From positions 62,001-126,000 of the forward strand of contig JBNJFP010000001.1 in NCBI GenBank assembly GCA_051746985.1: DNA of 64,000 nt, in the 5' to 3' direction. The notes beneath the pieces were generated by a model. It ran no database searches. It worked only from the letters and a program-made list of their open reading frames with translations, and was not told where the DNA came from. Source of the stretch: Fodinibius sp051746985 (lineage in GTDB: Bacteria; Bacteroidota; Rhodothermia; Balneolales; Balneolaceae). A program made the position numbers and the translations under genes. Below, one piece after another: positions 24,462-33,870 of the stretch; within the stretch, counting starts at the first letter, position 1; each line of letters begins with the position of its first letter.

Positions 24462-24759
24462 TTAACTGGGATAAAGTGCAGGCCAAACTCGAAAAAAGTC
24501 CCGAAAAATTGTGGACGCTTTACAAGATGGAAGAAACAAAGGGCGAACCTGATGTTGTGGNNNNNNNNNNNNNNNNNNNNNNNNNNNNNNNNNNNNNNNN
24601 NNNNNNNNNNNNNNNNNNNNNNNNNNNNNNNNNNNNNNNNNNNNNNNNNNNNNNNNNNNNTTAACTGGGATAAAGTGCAGGCCAAACTCGAAAAAAGTCC
24701 CGAAAAATTGTGGACGCTTTACAAGATGGAAGAAACAAAGGGCGAACCTGATGTTGTGG
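24462..24759 (+). repeat. Exact 99-bp duplication flanking a 100-N gap (likely assembly overlap)
   Basis: Bases 24462-24560 and 24661-24759 are identical over 99 bp and lie on both sides of 100 N. An exact overlap of that length at two contig ends is what a de Bruijn assembler with a large odd k leaves behind. Removing one copy and the N (199 bases) restores the DUF4256 frame across the join. Confidence 0.85.
24561..24660. other. Assembly gap, 100 N
   Basis: One hundred unresolved bases, a placeholder length. The flanking duplication suggests that no sequence is actually missing here. Confidence 0.99.
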
Positions 24760-25227
24760 ATTATGATTAACAATCGGACGAATATATGTTTGTTGACTGC
24801 TCGGCAGAAAGTCCCAAAGGCCGGCGCAGCATGTGTTACGACCGTAAGGGACTGGAGTCAAGAAAAAAGCATAAACCGGATAATAATGCTGTTGACATGG
24901 CTGCCCAGATGGGGGTTGAGCTTCTGACTGAGAAGCAATACCGAGACCTCCAAAAGCTTGGCCCCTTCGATACCAAAACTTCAAGCTGGATACAAACGCC
25001 GGCTGATGTCAGGGATCGTGGCGGGGTCCTCTTTTGCGATTACCGATACGGACGTATTTTTACCTATCACAACGTGGCACAATCTTATTATTCGTCGAGG
25101 GGGTTTCGGGCTTCAGTAACGGTTTAGTGTTCTTTCACCCCGAAAGTGAATTGGGGATCGAGTAACCTCTTTCTACATTATAAGTTATAACTTACAACGG
25201 TAGTCAAAAAAGTATATAAGAATCACC

Positions 25228-25656
25228 ATGATACGACCGGCTTTACGGGCATTCATCATATTGTTCCTCTTTAACGCCTGCACCGAAAGTATTTCGGTGC
25301 CTGAACCGGAAGAGCCAGCAGGAGTCGCAGAGTATTACGTCAACAATAAAAGCTCCGTTGATCTGACAGTCGTATTTACCAAATCCTCCCGATTGGATTC
25401 TGAAACAGATACCACCTATGTAAAGGACCAAAACGTGGAGATAATCTTTGATGATGCAATCATCGAATCAAATCCCAAGCCCTCGGATTCTTTTAGCAGT
25501 ATGGAGTTCTATAAAACATCAGACCCCGATGAACCCGTCATGACTATTGACCCCGTAAGCGATCAAGACTGGGTTGTGGCAGACGAACAGCTTGATGAAA
25601 ACGGCTACGGATTAACGCAGTATGAATTCGAAATTCTTGAGGAAGATCTGGAATAA
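25228..25656 (+). CDS. Hypothetical lipoprotein, 142 aa
   Basis: Type II signal peptide (MIRPALRAFIILFLFNACTES) with lipobox LFNAC. The mature part is acidic and begins with a proline-rich linker (SVPEPEEPAGVAEYYVNN), followed by an Ig-like strand pattern (SSVDLTVVFTKSSRLDSETD). No catalytic motif. It stands alone between the DUF4256 pseudogene and lysS. I found nothing but AT-rich sequence in the 268 bp after it. Confidence 0.65.
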   Translation: MIRPALRAFIILFLFNACTESISVPEPEEPAGVAEYYVNNKSSVDLTVVFTKSSRLDSETDTTYVKDQNVEIIFDDAIIESNPKPSDSFSSMEFYKTSDPDEPVMTIDPVSDQDWVVADEQLDENGYGLTQYEFEILEEDLE

Positions 25657-25924
25657 TCTCCCCTTCTTTTTTCTCAGGGTACAAACATATGAGTGTCGTC
25701 CTGTTGCTTCTCTCCCTTTGGGTAACACGGTACCAAGCTAAAAAAAAGACCTAAAAACATACCTGGCCTACATATGATATCGGTGATCGTTCCTTTATGT
25801 GCCAGTCATCCATTCCCCTTAAAGCCAAATGTAAGTGCTAAGAAAAAATCAGAATTTTGTGATGAATTCCTTATTTTTAGCGACTTAATAAACCTTAGTA
25901 AAACGAAACAAATAGCATTTTCTC

Positions 25925-27457
25925 ATGAGCAATACTGAGTCCTCAGTAAGCGAACAGCACGAAATACGTCTTGAAAAATTACAGGAACTCCGGGAGATGG
26001 GCTACGATCCCTATCCTTATGATTTTGATGTAACTCACAAAAGTAAACAGATCCTGGAAAATCCTGCGTTGATTAAAAAGGACGATCAGGACGAAGACGA
26101 TGTTGAGAAGGTCTCAGTTGCCGGGCGGGTTATGACCCGACGCATTATGGGCGGCTCTACCTTCTTTAACCTGCAGGACTCGGAAGGCCAAATCCAGGTA
26201 TATATCCGTAAAAACGATGTTGGAAAAGAGGAGTATAACGAAGTTTTCAAACGGCTGACCGACATCGGGGATATTGTGGGCATTAAAGGACATGTTTTTA
26301 AAACGGGTACCGGTGAAACGACCGTCTATGCGAAAGAATTTGCATTGCTAAGTAAGACCCTGCGACCTATTCCGCTGCCTAAAGAAGTGGAAGAAGATGG
26401 TGAAACAAAGGTTTACGACGCATTTACAGACAAAGAGCAACGCTATCGTCAGCGCTATCTTGACCTGATTGTCAACCCGGAAGTGCGAAGGGTTTTTGAA
26501 AAGCGCACCGAGATGGTTCAGGCTATGCGCAATTATATGAACGACAAGGGTTATCTGGAAGTTGAAACACCCATCTTACAACCTATTTACGGTGGTGCCT
26601 CGGCCGAGCCTTTTGTGACGCATCACAACGCGTTGGATATGAAATTGTATCTGCGTATTGCTAACGAACTGTATTTAAAGCGCCTTATTGTGGGTGGATA
26701 TGACGGCGTCTATGAATTCTCCAAAGACTTTCGTAACGAAGGGCTATCCCGGTTCCACAATCCCGAATTTACCCAGGTTGAACTCTACGTAGCCTATGAA
26801 GATTACAACTGGATGATGGAGTTTGTGGAAAACATGCTGGAGGCTGTTGCCAAAGCGCTTCATGGCTCCACAACAGTTACTGTGGGCGACAATGAAATTG
26901 ATTTCTCAGCGCCCTGGCCACGTATCCCAATGTTTGAAGCCATTGAAAGCGAAACGGGTAAAGATCTCTATGGTAAAGATTTAAATGAGCTCAAAGAAAT
27001 TGCCGAAGAGCTACATATTGAGATCGAAGACAGCTTCGGTAAAGGTAAAATTATTGACGAAATATTTGGCGAATACGTAGAACCGAAACTTATACAGCCA
27101 ACCTTTATTACCGATTATCCCATTGAAATGAGTCCTCTTGCCAAAAAACATCGCGAGAAAGAGGGACTCGTAGAACGCTTTGAGTGTATCTGCAACGGTA
27201 AAGAAATTGCCAATGCCTTCTCCGAGCTCAACGATCCCGTTGACCAGCGCCAGCGATTCGAGGAACAGGCGCGCCTTCGGGCACAAGGCGATGACGAGGC
27301 TATGGCCATCGACGAAGACTTTCTGCAAGCCCTCGAATACGGAATGCCTCCCACCGCGGGACTCGGCGTTGGTATCGACCGGCTGGCCATGATTATGACG
27401 AACTCGGATTCTATACGCGACGTACTGTTCTTCCCACAAATGAAACCGGAAAAGTAG
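25925..27457 (+). CDS. lysS: Lysyl-tRNA synthetase, class II
   Basis: Charges tRNA-Lys. The 510-aa protein has an N-terminal OB-fold anticodon-binding domain (VSVAGRVMTRRIMGGSTFFNLQDSEGQIQVYI) and class II motifs: motif 2 in FSKDFRNEGLSRFHNPEFTQ, and motif 3 in GLGVGIDRLAMIMTNS near the C-terminus. The lysine-specific ETPILQPIYGGASAEPF and FERFECICNGKEIANAFSELNDP segments are present. It is separated from the LolC/E gene by 77 bp, so they could share transcription. Confidence 0.95.
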   Translation: MSNTESSVSEQHEIRLEKLQELREMGYDPYPYDFDVTHKSKQILENPALIKKDDQDEDDVEKVSVAGRVMTRRIMGGSTFFNLQDSEGQIQVYIRKNDVGKEEYNEVFKRLTDIGDIVGIKGHVFKTGTGETTVYAKEFALLSKTLRPIPLPKEVEEDGETKVYDAFTDKEQRYRQRYLDLIVNPEVRRVFEKRTEMVQAMRNYMNDKGYLEVETPILQPIYGGASAEPFVTHHNALDMKLYLRIANELYLKRLIVGGYDGVYEFSKDFRNEGLSRFHNPEFTQVELYVAYEDYNWMMEFVENMLEAVAKALHGSTTVTVGDNEIDFSAPWPRIPMFEAIESETGKDLYGKDLNELKEIAEELHIEIEDSFGKGKIIDEIFGEYVEPKLIQPTFITDYPIEMSPLAKKHREKEGLVERFECICNGKEIANAFSELNDPVDQRQRFEEQARLRAQGDDEAMAIDEDFLQALEYGMPPTAGLGVGIDRLAMIMTNSDSIRDVLFFPQMKPEK

Positions 27458-27459
27458 TT

Positions 27460-27531
27460 ATTTGTTGATTGTTGATGGTCATTGGGTCACCCCTCTGGCC
27501 ATTAACGGTTAACTATTAACCAATAACAAAT
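27460..27531. repeat. Imperfect inverted repeat between lysS and the permease gene
   Basis: The 77-bp space holds a low-complexity pair: ATTTGTTGATTGTTGATGG on the left and CCATTAACGG...TTAACCAATAACAAAT on the right. They are partly reverse-complementary and could fold into a long weak hairpin. It may be a dispersed intergenic repeat; copies elsewhere in the genome would show that. Confidence 0.4.
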
Positions 27532-27534
27532 AGC

Positions 27535-28761
27535 ATGAACTTTGAGTGGTATTTAGCCAAGCGGTATTTTAAAGGTAAGCGTAAGGGGTCGCGTTTTTTA
27601 TCCTTTATAAAAATCATGGCTATCACCGGTGTGGCCATTGGGTCTGCGGGATTGCTTATTGCCCTCTCTGTGGTTCATGGCTTTAAATCGGTAATCGATA
27701 GTAAGGTCGTCGGCTTTGCCCCTCACCTTTCGGTATCTACTTTTAGCGGCAAAACTGTTGACGAGGCCGACACACTGCTGACGCATCTGGAGCAGTATCC
27801 AGAAATCGATAAGGCTCAAGCCGTTATCGAGGGACAAACCATGCTGCAAACCTCCGATGAAGTAACCGGCACTCTGCTTAAAGGGGTGGACAAAGAAGGC
27901 GATGTAACCGACATCAGGGAATATATAAGCGAGGGAGAATACGATCTATCCACCGACAGCACTGGGCGTCCCGGCATTATTGTGGGATCTAAACTTGCCC
28001 AGTCAATCAATGCCGAGATCAATTCCACCCTGACAGCATACACAGTAGAAGGGCTCCCTTCTCCACTCAGTTCGCCAGAAATAAAGCAATTTCGTCTTAC
28101 CGGCATCTATCAAACAGGTATCGGACAATTTGACGATGTTCTGGCCCTGGCTGACCGAAGGGAGATCGAAAAATTGTTTCATAAAACTCCCGACGACGCC
28201 TCAGCTATTGAAATCAGGCTCAACAGTCGATCCGATATTGAGCCCTTCGGAGAAGTGTTGGACAGCGAACTCAGCTACCCTTTCTATTCGGAAACCATTT
28301 TTGAGCGATACAGCAGCATCTTTGCATGGGTGGACCTGCAGGAAGAAACCATCCCCTTTGTTATTGCAGTGATGATCATCGTAGCAGCTTTTAACCTTAT
28401 TGGCACCGTGCTGATGATGGTGCTCGAACGAACGCGCGATATCGGGATTCTAAAAACCATTGGTGCCAGCGACAAAAGTATTCGCGGTATCTTTTTGTTA
28501 GAGGGATTGTTTGTGGCGATAACAGGGCTACTGATTGGAATTTCACTGTCGGTCGCCTTTGCGTGGGTGCAGTCAACCTATCACATTATTCCGCTATCCG
28601 AAGAAAACTACTACATGGCTTATGCCCCCGTGGAACCACACATGATCGACTTTGTGCTGGTAACTGGCGTCACTCTTTTCCTTTGCGCCCTGGCCTCGTG
28701 GCTTCCTGCTCGTATTGCTGCTAAAACGGATCCGCTTAAAGTGATTGCATACGGTCGATAA
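27535..28761 (+). CDS. ABC transporter permease, lipoprotein-releasing LolC/LolE type, 408 aa
   Basis: Inner-membrane permease with an N-terminal membrane segment (MAITGVAIGSAGLLIALSVVHGFKSVI), a large periplasmic MacB-like domain and three C-terminal membrane helices (VIAVMIIVAAFNLIGTVLMMVLERTRDIGILKTIGAS, LFVAITGLLIGISLSVAF and FLCALASWLPARIAAKTDPLKVI). This is the LolC/LolE/MacB FtsX-like fold; the LolCE subgroup is supported by length and by the ERTRDIGILKTIGAS motif. It would help release lipoproteins to the outer membrane. The ATPase partner is not in the window; the FtsE-like ATPase at 33852 is not adjacent. Confidence 0.85.
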   Translation: MNFEWYLAKRYFKGKRKGSRFLSFIKIMAITGVAIGSAGLLIALSVVHGFKSVIDSKVVGFAPHLSVSTFSGKTVDEADTLLTHLEQYPEIDKAQAVIEGQTMLQTSDEVTGTLLKGVDKEGDVTDIREYISEGEYDLSTDSTGRPGIIVGSKLAQSINAEINSTLTAYTVEGLPSPLSSPEIKQFRLTGIYQTGIGQFDDVLALADRREIEKLFHKTPDDASAIEIRLNSRSDIEPFGEVLDSELSYPFYSETIFERYSSIFAWVDLQEETIPFVIAVMIIVAAFNLIGTVLMMVLERTRDIGILKTIGASDKSIRGIFLLEGLFVAITGLLIGISLSVAFAWVQSTYHIIPLSEENYYMAYAPVEPHMIDFVLVTGVTLFLCALASWLPARIAAKTDPLKVIAYGR

Positions 28762-28854
28762 AATTAAGCACGAAAAGCATCTCCCATTCCACAGCAGAGC
28801 ACCGGAATAAGGATTAGTTTTTAATAAAGCTTAGATCAAAGAAAAGATCGATCC

Positions 28855-30489
28855 TTACACCTGCATAACGCCCGTTTTAAACTCTTCGATATCGGGATTA
28901 TGATTCGCACACTTAATGGAGTGGGAAATACGATCACGGGTTTCAACCGGGTTGATAATCCCATCCACCCATAAACGAGCAGCAGCATAACGAACGTCCG
29001 TCTGATGGTCATAGCGTTCACTGATCTCCCTCATAATTTCCTGCTCTTCCTCTTCTGTAATTTCCTTTCCCTGTTTTTCCAGCGTTGATACCCGAATTTG
29101 GGTCAATACCTTTGCGGCCTGCGTTCCACCCATCACCGCAATTTGTGCTGACGGCCATGCGTACATAAAGCGCGGATCGTAGGCGCGTCCGCACATGGCA
29201 TAATTACCAGCCCCATAACTGTTGCCAACAACAATAGTAATTTTAGGGACCGTACTGTTGGAAACCGCATTCACCATCTTCGCCCCATCTTTGATAATTC
29301 CGCCTTGTTCCGCTCGTTTACCAATCATGAAACCGGATACATCCTGCAAGAAAACAATAGGGATTTTTTTCTGATTGCAATTCATGATAAAACGGGCCGC
29401 CTTATCGGCAGAATCAGAATAAATGACGCCGCCCACCTGCATTTCGCCCTGTTTGGTGCGCGTTACCTTTCGCTGATTGGCGACAATACCCACGCTCCAG
29501 CCATCCACACGGGCAAAACCTGTAATGAGGGTTTGTCCATAGCCTTTTTTGAACTCGGTAAAAGAATCCTCATCAACAATACATTCGAGCACCTTATTCA
29601 TATCGTACGGCTTGGTACGATCATCGGGGAATATTTTAAAGATCTCTTCCGGATTGCGTGCGGGGGCAACGGCTTCTTTGCGATTAAATCCAACCTTATC
29701 GAAGGGACCTAATTTATCAACCAAATCACGAACGGTAGAAAGACATTCCTCATCATCATCCATTTTATAATCGGTAACCCCGCTAATTTCTGTATGAGTG
29801 GTAGCTCCACCCAGGGTTTCGTTATCAACGTCCTCACCAATAGCCGCTTTCACCAAATAACTTCCCGCTAAAAATACACTACCGGTACCATCGACAATTA
29901 GAGCCTCATCGCTCATAATGGGCAAATAGGCACCCCCAGCCACACAACTACCCATAATGGCTGCAATTTGTGGGATGCCTTCAGCACTTAGCCGAGCGTT
30001 ATTCCGAAAAATGCGTCCAAAGTGTTCTTTATCGGGAAAAATCTCATCCTGCATAGGCAAATATACCCCGGCTGAATCTACCAAATAAAGTATAGGTAGC
30101 TTATTTTCGAGGGCAATTTCCTGAGCTCGCAGATTCTTTTTTGCCGTGATGGGAAACCAAGCTCCTGCCTTTACCGTAGCATCATTGGCAACGATCACAC
30201 AATCACGCCCCGATACCGTTCCAATGCCCGTAACAACGCCGCCAGAGGGACAGCCTCCCTCATCTTCATACATTTCATAACCAGCCCAGAGCCCCAATTC
30301 ATATAATTTAGTACCCTCATCAATAAGTTGATCAATACGTTCTCGGGCAGTCAGCTTACCCTTTTTATGCTGCTTTTTAATTCGCTTTTCTCCTCCTCCC
30401 TTTTTAATCTGCTCTTCGGCATTGTTGATCTCGTCGATTAGTGCTTTCAGCTCTTGTGGAGATGCTTTTTTTGACTCTTGGGAACTCAT
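28855..30489 (-). CDS. Acyl-CoA carboxylase beta chain, methylcrotonyl-CoA type, 544 aa
   Basis: Carboxyltransferase subunit of a biotin-dependent carboxylase. The N-terminal half has ARERIDQLIDEGTKLYELGLWAGYEMY and GGAYLPIMSDEALIVDGTGSVFLAG. The GEDVDNETLGGATTHTEISG motif favours the methylcrotonyl-CoA class over propionyl-CoA. The C-terminal half has ITGFARVDGWSVGIVANQRK, QDVSGFMIGKRAEQGGIIKDGAKMV and GNSYGAGNYAMCGRAYDPRFMYAWPSAQIAVMGG. It would act with a biotin-containing alpha chain, not in the window, in leucine/isovalerate breakdown. Confidence 0.9.
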   Translation of the reverse strand: MSSQESKKASPQELKALIDEINNAEEQIKKGGGEKRIKKQHKKGKLTARERIDQLIDEGTKLYELGLWAGYEMYEDEGGCPSGGVVTGIGTVSGRDCVIVANDATVKAGAWFPITAKKNLRAQEIALENKLPILYLVDSAGVYLPMQDEIFPDKEHFGRIFRNNARLSAEGIPQIAAIMGSCVAGGAYLPIMSDEALIVDGTGSVFLAGSYLVKAAIGEDVDNETLGGATTHTEISGVTDYKMDDDEECLSTVRDLVDKLGPFDKVGFNRKEAVAPARNPEEIFKIFPDDRTKPYDMNKVLECIVDEDSFTEFKKGYGQTLITGFARVDGWSVGIVANQRKVTRTKQGEMQVGGVIYSDSADKAARFIMNCNQKKIPIVFLQDVSGFMIGKRAEQGGIIKDGAKMVNAVSNSTVPKITIVVGNSYGAGNYAMCGRAYDPRFMYAWPSAQIAVMGGTQAAKVLTQIRVSTLEKQGKEITEEEEQEIMREISERYDHQTDVRYAAARLWVDGIINPVETRDRISHSIKCANHNPDIEEFKTGVMQV

Positions 30490-30540
30490 ATTAATGGGTA
30501 ATGATTTAATGGAATAATAGTTAGCTGTTTAAAGGCGTTT

Positions 30541-30570
30541 CAAAATAACGAATTTTAGCAATCACCAAAG
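30541..30570 (-). promoter_or_regulatory. Possible promoter of the carboxylase gene
   Basis: On the minus strand TTTG is followed after 18 bases by TATTTTG, close to the Bacteroidetes TTTG/TAnnTTTG pattern. The carboxylase ATG (30489) is about 50 bases downstream. One position of the -7 box deviates, so this is a weak call. Confidence 0.4.
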
Positions 30571-30644
30571 CATTGATTCTATCTATTCCGACAGAAGTTC
30601 ATTAATTTAATCTCTGGTAAAAATCTCAAAAAACTGTTTGCCTT

Positions 30645-32057
30645 GTGAAAACGACTACATCCTATTTTTCATTTATACTCCTATTGTTGTTTATAGGAAT
30701 TTTGACAACAGACAGCTTAGCACAGCGTAACCTAAGCTATCAAGACCTTGTCAACCGCAATCAGCAGCAAAACGGGTCCTTTGACTACATAACACTGCCC
30801 GACAGTAATGAAGATTTAGTTCAGTTTGTGGTTATTTTCAATCTGCCATATAACGCCCTGCCCTTCAAAAAGAACAGCGACCGATCCTCCGAATACGAAT
30901 ATGTAAGCACCCTTGAATTGGGATTGGAGGTCTTTAAATCCGGTGATGCCAACTTTGACAAAAAAGATAAAGACGACATTAACGTCGAGGGTTTAGATCC
31001 CGCCGGACGATCGTTCTGGTCGGATACCGTCTATGCCAAAAATTATGATTCCACTCGCTCTGAAAATAAGTTTGCAAGCGGATTTATTAACGTTTCCCTA
31101 AATCCCGGCTCCTACAATTATGTACTGCAGATGAAGCGTGGCGAAAAAGTCGAAAGCCAGATCTCAAGAACCCGAAACATCAATTTAAAACCCTACGACG
31201 ATAAAAAAGTGGGGAGTATCCTTTTCAGTTCTAACTTTAGTGAAAACAGAAATACTTCTCGCTTCATTTTAAACAGCAGGGGAAATACCGTAGCATATGC
31301 CAAGGATTTTTATGCAATGGCGTATTTGCCAAACTACAAAGAGAATGCCACCTACACCATTGAAATTAAAAGGTTGAACCCTTTTAACAAAGATACAACA
31401 GTATCAGAAATGGTACACACCCAGGAGTTAAATGTAGATCATATTAAAACCGATATTCGTCCCCGATTGACCTCCAGCGATGATAAGCCCAGCTTGGATT
31501 TAAAAAATGATGACAAAGGTTTTACCTATGCTGTCGTCAAAATCCCAAACAGTGAATTCCCAAACGCACTTTATGAAATTAGCATAAAAGACAATGAGGA
31601 TAGGGTTGTTGCCCGCGACGATTTCCGATCCCGATGGATAGATATGCCTGTAAGCCTGCTTAATCTGGATATTGCCATTGAGATGCTTCGCTTTATCACC
31701 GATAAAGAAACCATTCGAGAGATTTCAGATGGTAGCACTGCAAAACGGGAACAAAAGTTCCGCGAATTTTGGGAAAAGCGCGATCCTACTCCCAATACCG
31801 AATTTAATGAGCTGATGGCCGAATACTATAAGCGCATTGATTATGCTTATGAACACTTTTCTACCGAAAATACGGTGGGCTATAATAGCGACCGCGGCGA
31901 AGTGTATATAAAATATGGACCTCCTAACGATGTCAACCGAAAGTTCCCCCCGTCAGGAGCCACTACCGAAATATGGACCTATCCTAAGCAAAAATTTGTA
32001 TTCAGGGCAACGACCGGATTCGGCGATTTTAAATTAATATCAAATCAGTCAAGGTAA
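30645..32057 (+). CDS. GWxTD-domain secreted protein, 470 aa
   Basis: A GTG start (30645) is followed by a signal peptide (TSYFSFILLLLFIGILTTDSLAQ). The last 110 residues are the GWxTD domain: KREQKFREFWEKRDPTP, NELMAEYYKRIDYAYEHFS and VGYNSDRGEVYIKYGPPNDVN, with Tyr replacing the family's Trp in the name motif, then TTEIWTYPKQKFVF. The family occurs in Bacteroidota and Acidobacteriota, and its function is unknown. Residues 25-340 hold two predicted beta-rich regions. It is the first gene of an operon with pdxA, a methyltransferase and ftsE. Confidence 0.85.
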   Translation: MKTTTSYFSFILLLLFIGILTTDSLAQRNLSYQDLVNRNQQQNGSFDYITLPDSNEDLVQFVVIFNLPYNALPFKKNSDRSSEYEYVSTLELGLEVFKSGDANFDKKDKDDINVEGLDPAGRSFWSDTVYAKNYDSTRSENKFASGFINVSLNPGSYNYVLQMKRGEKVESQISRTRNINLKPYDDKKVGSILFSSNFSENRNTSRFILNSRGNTVAYAKDFYAMAYLPNYKENATYTIEIKRLNPFNKDTTVSEMVHTQELNVDHIKTDIRPRLTSSDDKPSLDLKNDDKGFTYAVVKIPNSEFPNALYEISIKDNEDRVVARDDFRSRWIDMPVSLLNLDIAIEMLRFITDKETIREISDGSTAKREQKFREFWEKRDPTPNTEFNELMAEYYKRIDYAYEHFSTENTVGYNSDRGEVYIKYGPPNDVNRKFPPSGATTEIWTYPKQKFVFRATTGFGDFKLISNQSR

Positions 32058-32074
32058 TTAGCAGCTATATTTCT

Positions 32075-33082
32075 ATGCAAAAACGGATCGCCATAAGTAT
32101 TGGAGACATCAATGGCATTGGCCCTGAGGTGGTTCTTAAAACACTCACAAACTATCCGTCAGAAGAAGTCACGCCCATCATATTGAGCTCCTCCAGCGTG
32201 CTCGAATATTACCTGGATACCTGCGACATTAATGATATTGAATATCATAAAACTCCAAATGCTGGCCACATTATAGATGGCACTATCAACCTGTTGGAAA
32301 GCTATGGCGACAAACAGATATCCATAACCCCCGGAGAATTTACCAAGCAGTCAGGGACTTGCGCGATGCTGGCTGTAGAACAGGGATTACAGCTTTGCAC
32401 CTCGGGACAAGCCGATGCGCTGGTTACTGCTCCCATATCAAAAGAAGCGGTAAACCTGGCCGGGTATCACATACCGGGACATACCGAATTTTTGGCTGAT
32501 TATACCGGCACTGATGATTTTATGATGATGCTGGTGCATGATAATCTGCGTGTGGGATTGGTTTCCATTCACATTCCACTTACCAAAGTGGCTTCGGCTA
32601 TTACCAAAGAGACTGTGCGCAAAAAAATATTAGTAATGCACACTTCACTGCAAAACGATTTTGCCATCGACAAACCACGTATTGCCGTGTTGGGCCTTAA
32701 TCCCCATGCGGGAGATGGAGGCGTAATTGGTACGGAAGAGCAGGAAATTATCAGTCCCGTTATTGAACAGGTCCAGTCGAAGGGATTGGAGGTTTTAGGT
32801 CCGTATCCCGCTGATGGTTTTTTTGGGAATAAAAAGTATGCTCAATTTGATGGCATCCTTGCGATGTATCACGATCAGGGACTGGTCCCATTTAAAACGC
32901 TCTCGTTTGGTGGAGGCGTTAATTTTACTGCCGGATTACCGATCGTGCGAACTTCTCCCGATCACGGCACTGCTTTTGATATTGCCGGACAGAACAAAGC
33001 AGATCCATCTTCTTTTAGAGAAGCTTTTACCCTTGCCGGCCAGCTGGTTGAGAATCGCAAGCAGAGATCGTTACAATCATGA
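32075..33082 (+). CDS. pdxA: 4-hydroxythreonine-4-phosphate dehydrogenase PdxA
   Basis: Oxidises 4-phosphohydroxy-L-threonine in the DXP-dependent pyridoxal phosphate pathway. Clear motifs: IGDINGIGPEVVLK at the start, the metal-binding YHIPGHTEFLADYTG, LNPHAGDGGVIGTEEQEI with its His, and AMYHDQGLVPFKTL. Length of 335 aa is normal. The ATGA overlap (33079-33082) couples it to the methyltransferase gene. No other pdx gene lies nearby. Confidence 0.94.
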   Translation: MQKRIAISIGDINGIGPEVVLKTLTNYPSEEVTPIILSSSSVLEYYLDTCDINDIEYHKTPNAGHIIDGTINLLESYGDKQISITPGEFTKQSGTCAMLAVEQGLQLCTSGQADALVTAPISKEAVNLAGYHIPGHTEFLADYTGTDDFMMMLVHDNLRVGLVSIHIPLTKVASAITKETVRKKILVMHTSLQNDFAIDKPRIAVLGLNPHAGDGGVIGTEEQEIISPVIEQVQSKGLEVLGPYPADGFFGNKKYAQFDGILAMYHDQGLVPFKTLSFGGGVNFTAGLPIVRTSPDHGTAFDIAGQNKADPSSFREAFTLAGQLVENRKQRSLQS

Positions 33083-33870
33083 CTCAACCCATAAATACAT
33101 ACCCCGAATACTCGAAGCTGGCGGATATTTATGACTCGGTGATGGAAGATGTCAACTACGAGCTCTGGGCCGATTTTATAGACGAAATTATGCTTCGTCA
33201 CCATCCTGATCCCAAAACCGTACTTGAACTGGCCTGTGGTACTGGCTCTGTTTCACTTTTTCTGGATGAGCTGGAATGTTACTCCATTATGGGTACCGAC
33301 AAGTCACCGCAGATGATTGATAAGGCACGTCAAAAAAATGACGCGATGATGTGCAACGTGACTTTTAAAGTGATGGATTTTCTGGATCTGCAGCTTGACA
33401 AACAGTTCGATGTTGTATTCTCGGTTTTCGACAGCATCAATTATCTGCAGTCCGAAGATGAGGTAGCCACATTTTTATCGCAGACCCAAGAGGTAGTGGC
33501 GCCCGGGGGATTGCTGATCTTTGATTTTACAACGCCTAAAAACTCCATACAGGCCATTGATTACCTGAATAATGAAGAGGGTTACACCGAAGATAATTAT
33601 CGTTATTTCAGAAAAAGCAGCTATGATGCGGAAAATCAGCTCCATGAAAACACCTTTCGCATTCAAAAGTTGGGAAATGATCAGGAAACGGTCTTGGAAC
33701 AATTTGAGGAAGTCCATCACCAGCGCATTTACACCTTACAACAAATGCTTGATATTATCGATCAAACAGCGTATAACATACGGGCAAAATACAGCGGTTT
33801 TGAATTTGAGGAAGCCAATCAACAAAGTTTACGAATCACAATGGTGTTACAATGTCCCAACAATCAGTAA
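33079..33870 (+). CDS. Class I SAM-dependent methyltransferase, 263 aa
   Basis: Motif I VLELACGTGSVSLFLDEL at about residues 48-65, motif II DKSPQMIDKARQ and post-I DVVFSVFDSINYLQSEDEV are typical of class I methyltransferases acting on small molecules. The substrate is not predictable. The gene overlaps pdxA by 4 bases and ftsE by 19, so it is tightly coupled in the operon, and its product may act on a cell-envelope or metabolic target. Confidence 0.85.
   Translation: MTQPINTYPEYSKLADIYDSVMEDVNYELWADFIDEIMLRHHPDPKTVLELACGTGSVSLFLDELECYSIMGTDKSPQMIDKARQKNDAMMCNVTFKVMDFLDLQLDKQFDVVFSVFDSINYLQSEDEVATFLSQTQEVVAPGGLLIFDFTTPKNSIQAIDYLNNEEGYTEDNYRYFRKSSYDAENQLHENTFRIQKLGNDQETVLEQFEEVHHQRIYTLQQMLDIIDQTAYNIRAKYSGFEFEEANQQSLRITMVLQCPNNQ

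Larger units (their letters stand above)
24362..25127 (+). pseudogene. DUF4256 gene with two in-frame stops, crossed by an assembly gap
   Basis: The text fits the DUF4256 family: EELFNTLKKRFEEHLERHK, then NWDKVQAKLEKSPEKLWTLYKMEETKGEPDVV, then DCSAESPKGRRSMCYDRKGLESRKKHKP, and a C-terminal half ending YHNVAQSYYSSRGFRASVTV. It is not readable as one frame. A TAA at 24383-24385 follows MAMKKVQ, and a second at 24768-24770 stands where homologues have Lys (DYD then TAA then QSDEYMF); each is one base from AAA. After collapsing the flanking duplication, no frameshift remains. Either the gene is inactivated or two base calls are wrong. The family function is unknown. Confidence 0.8.

Noticed and set aside
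25690..25755. Small hydrophobic peptide ORF (MSVVLLLLSLWVTRYQAKKKT)
   Set aside because: It resembles type I toxin peptides in shape, but has no Shine-Dalgarno and no antisense RNA or promoter signal; chance is a fair explanation.
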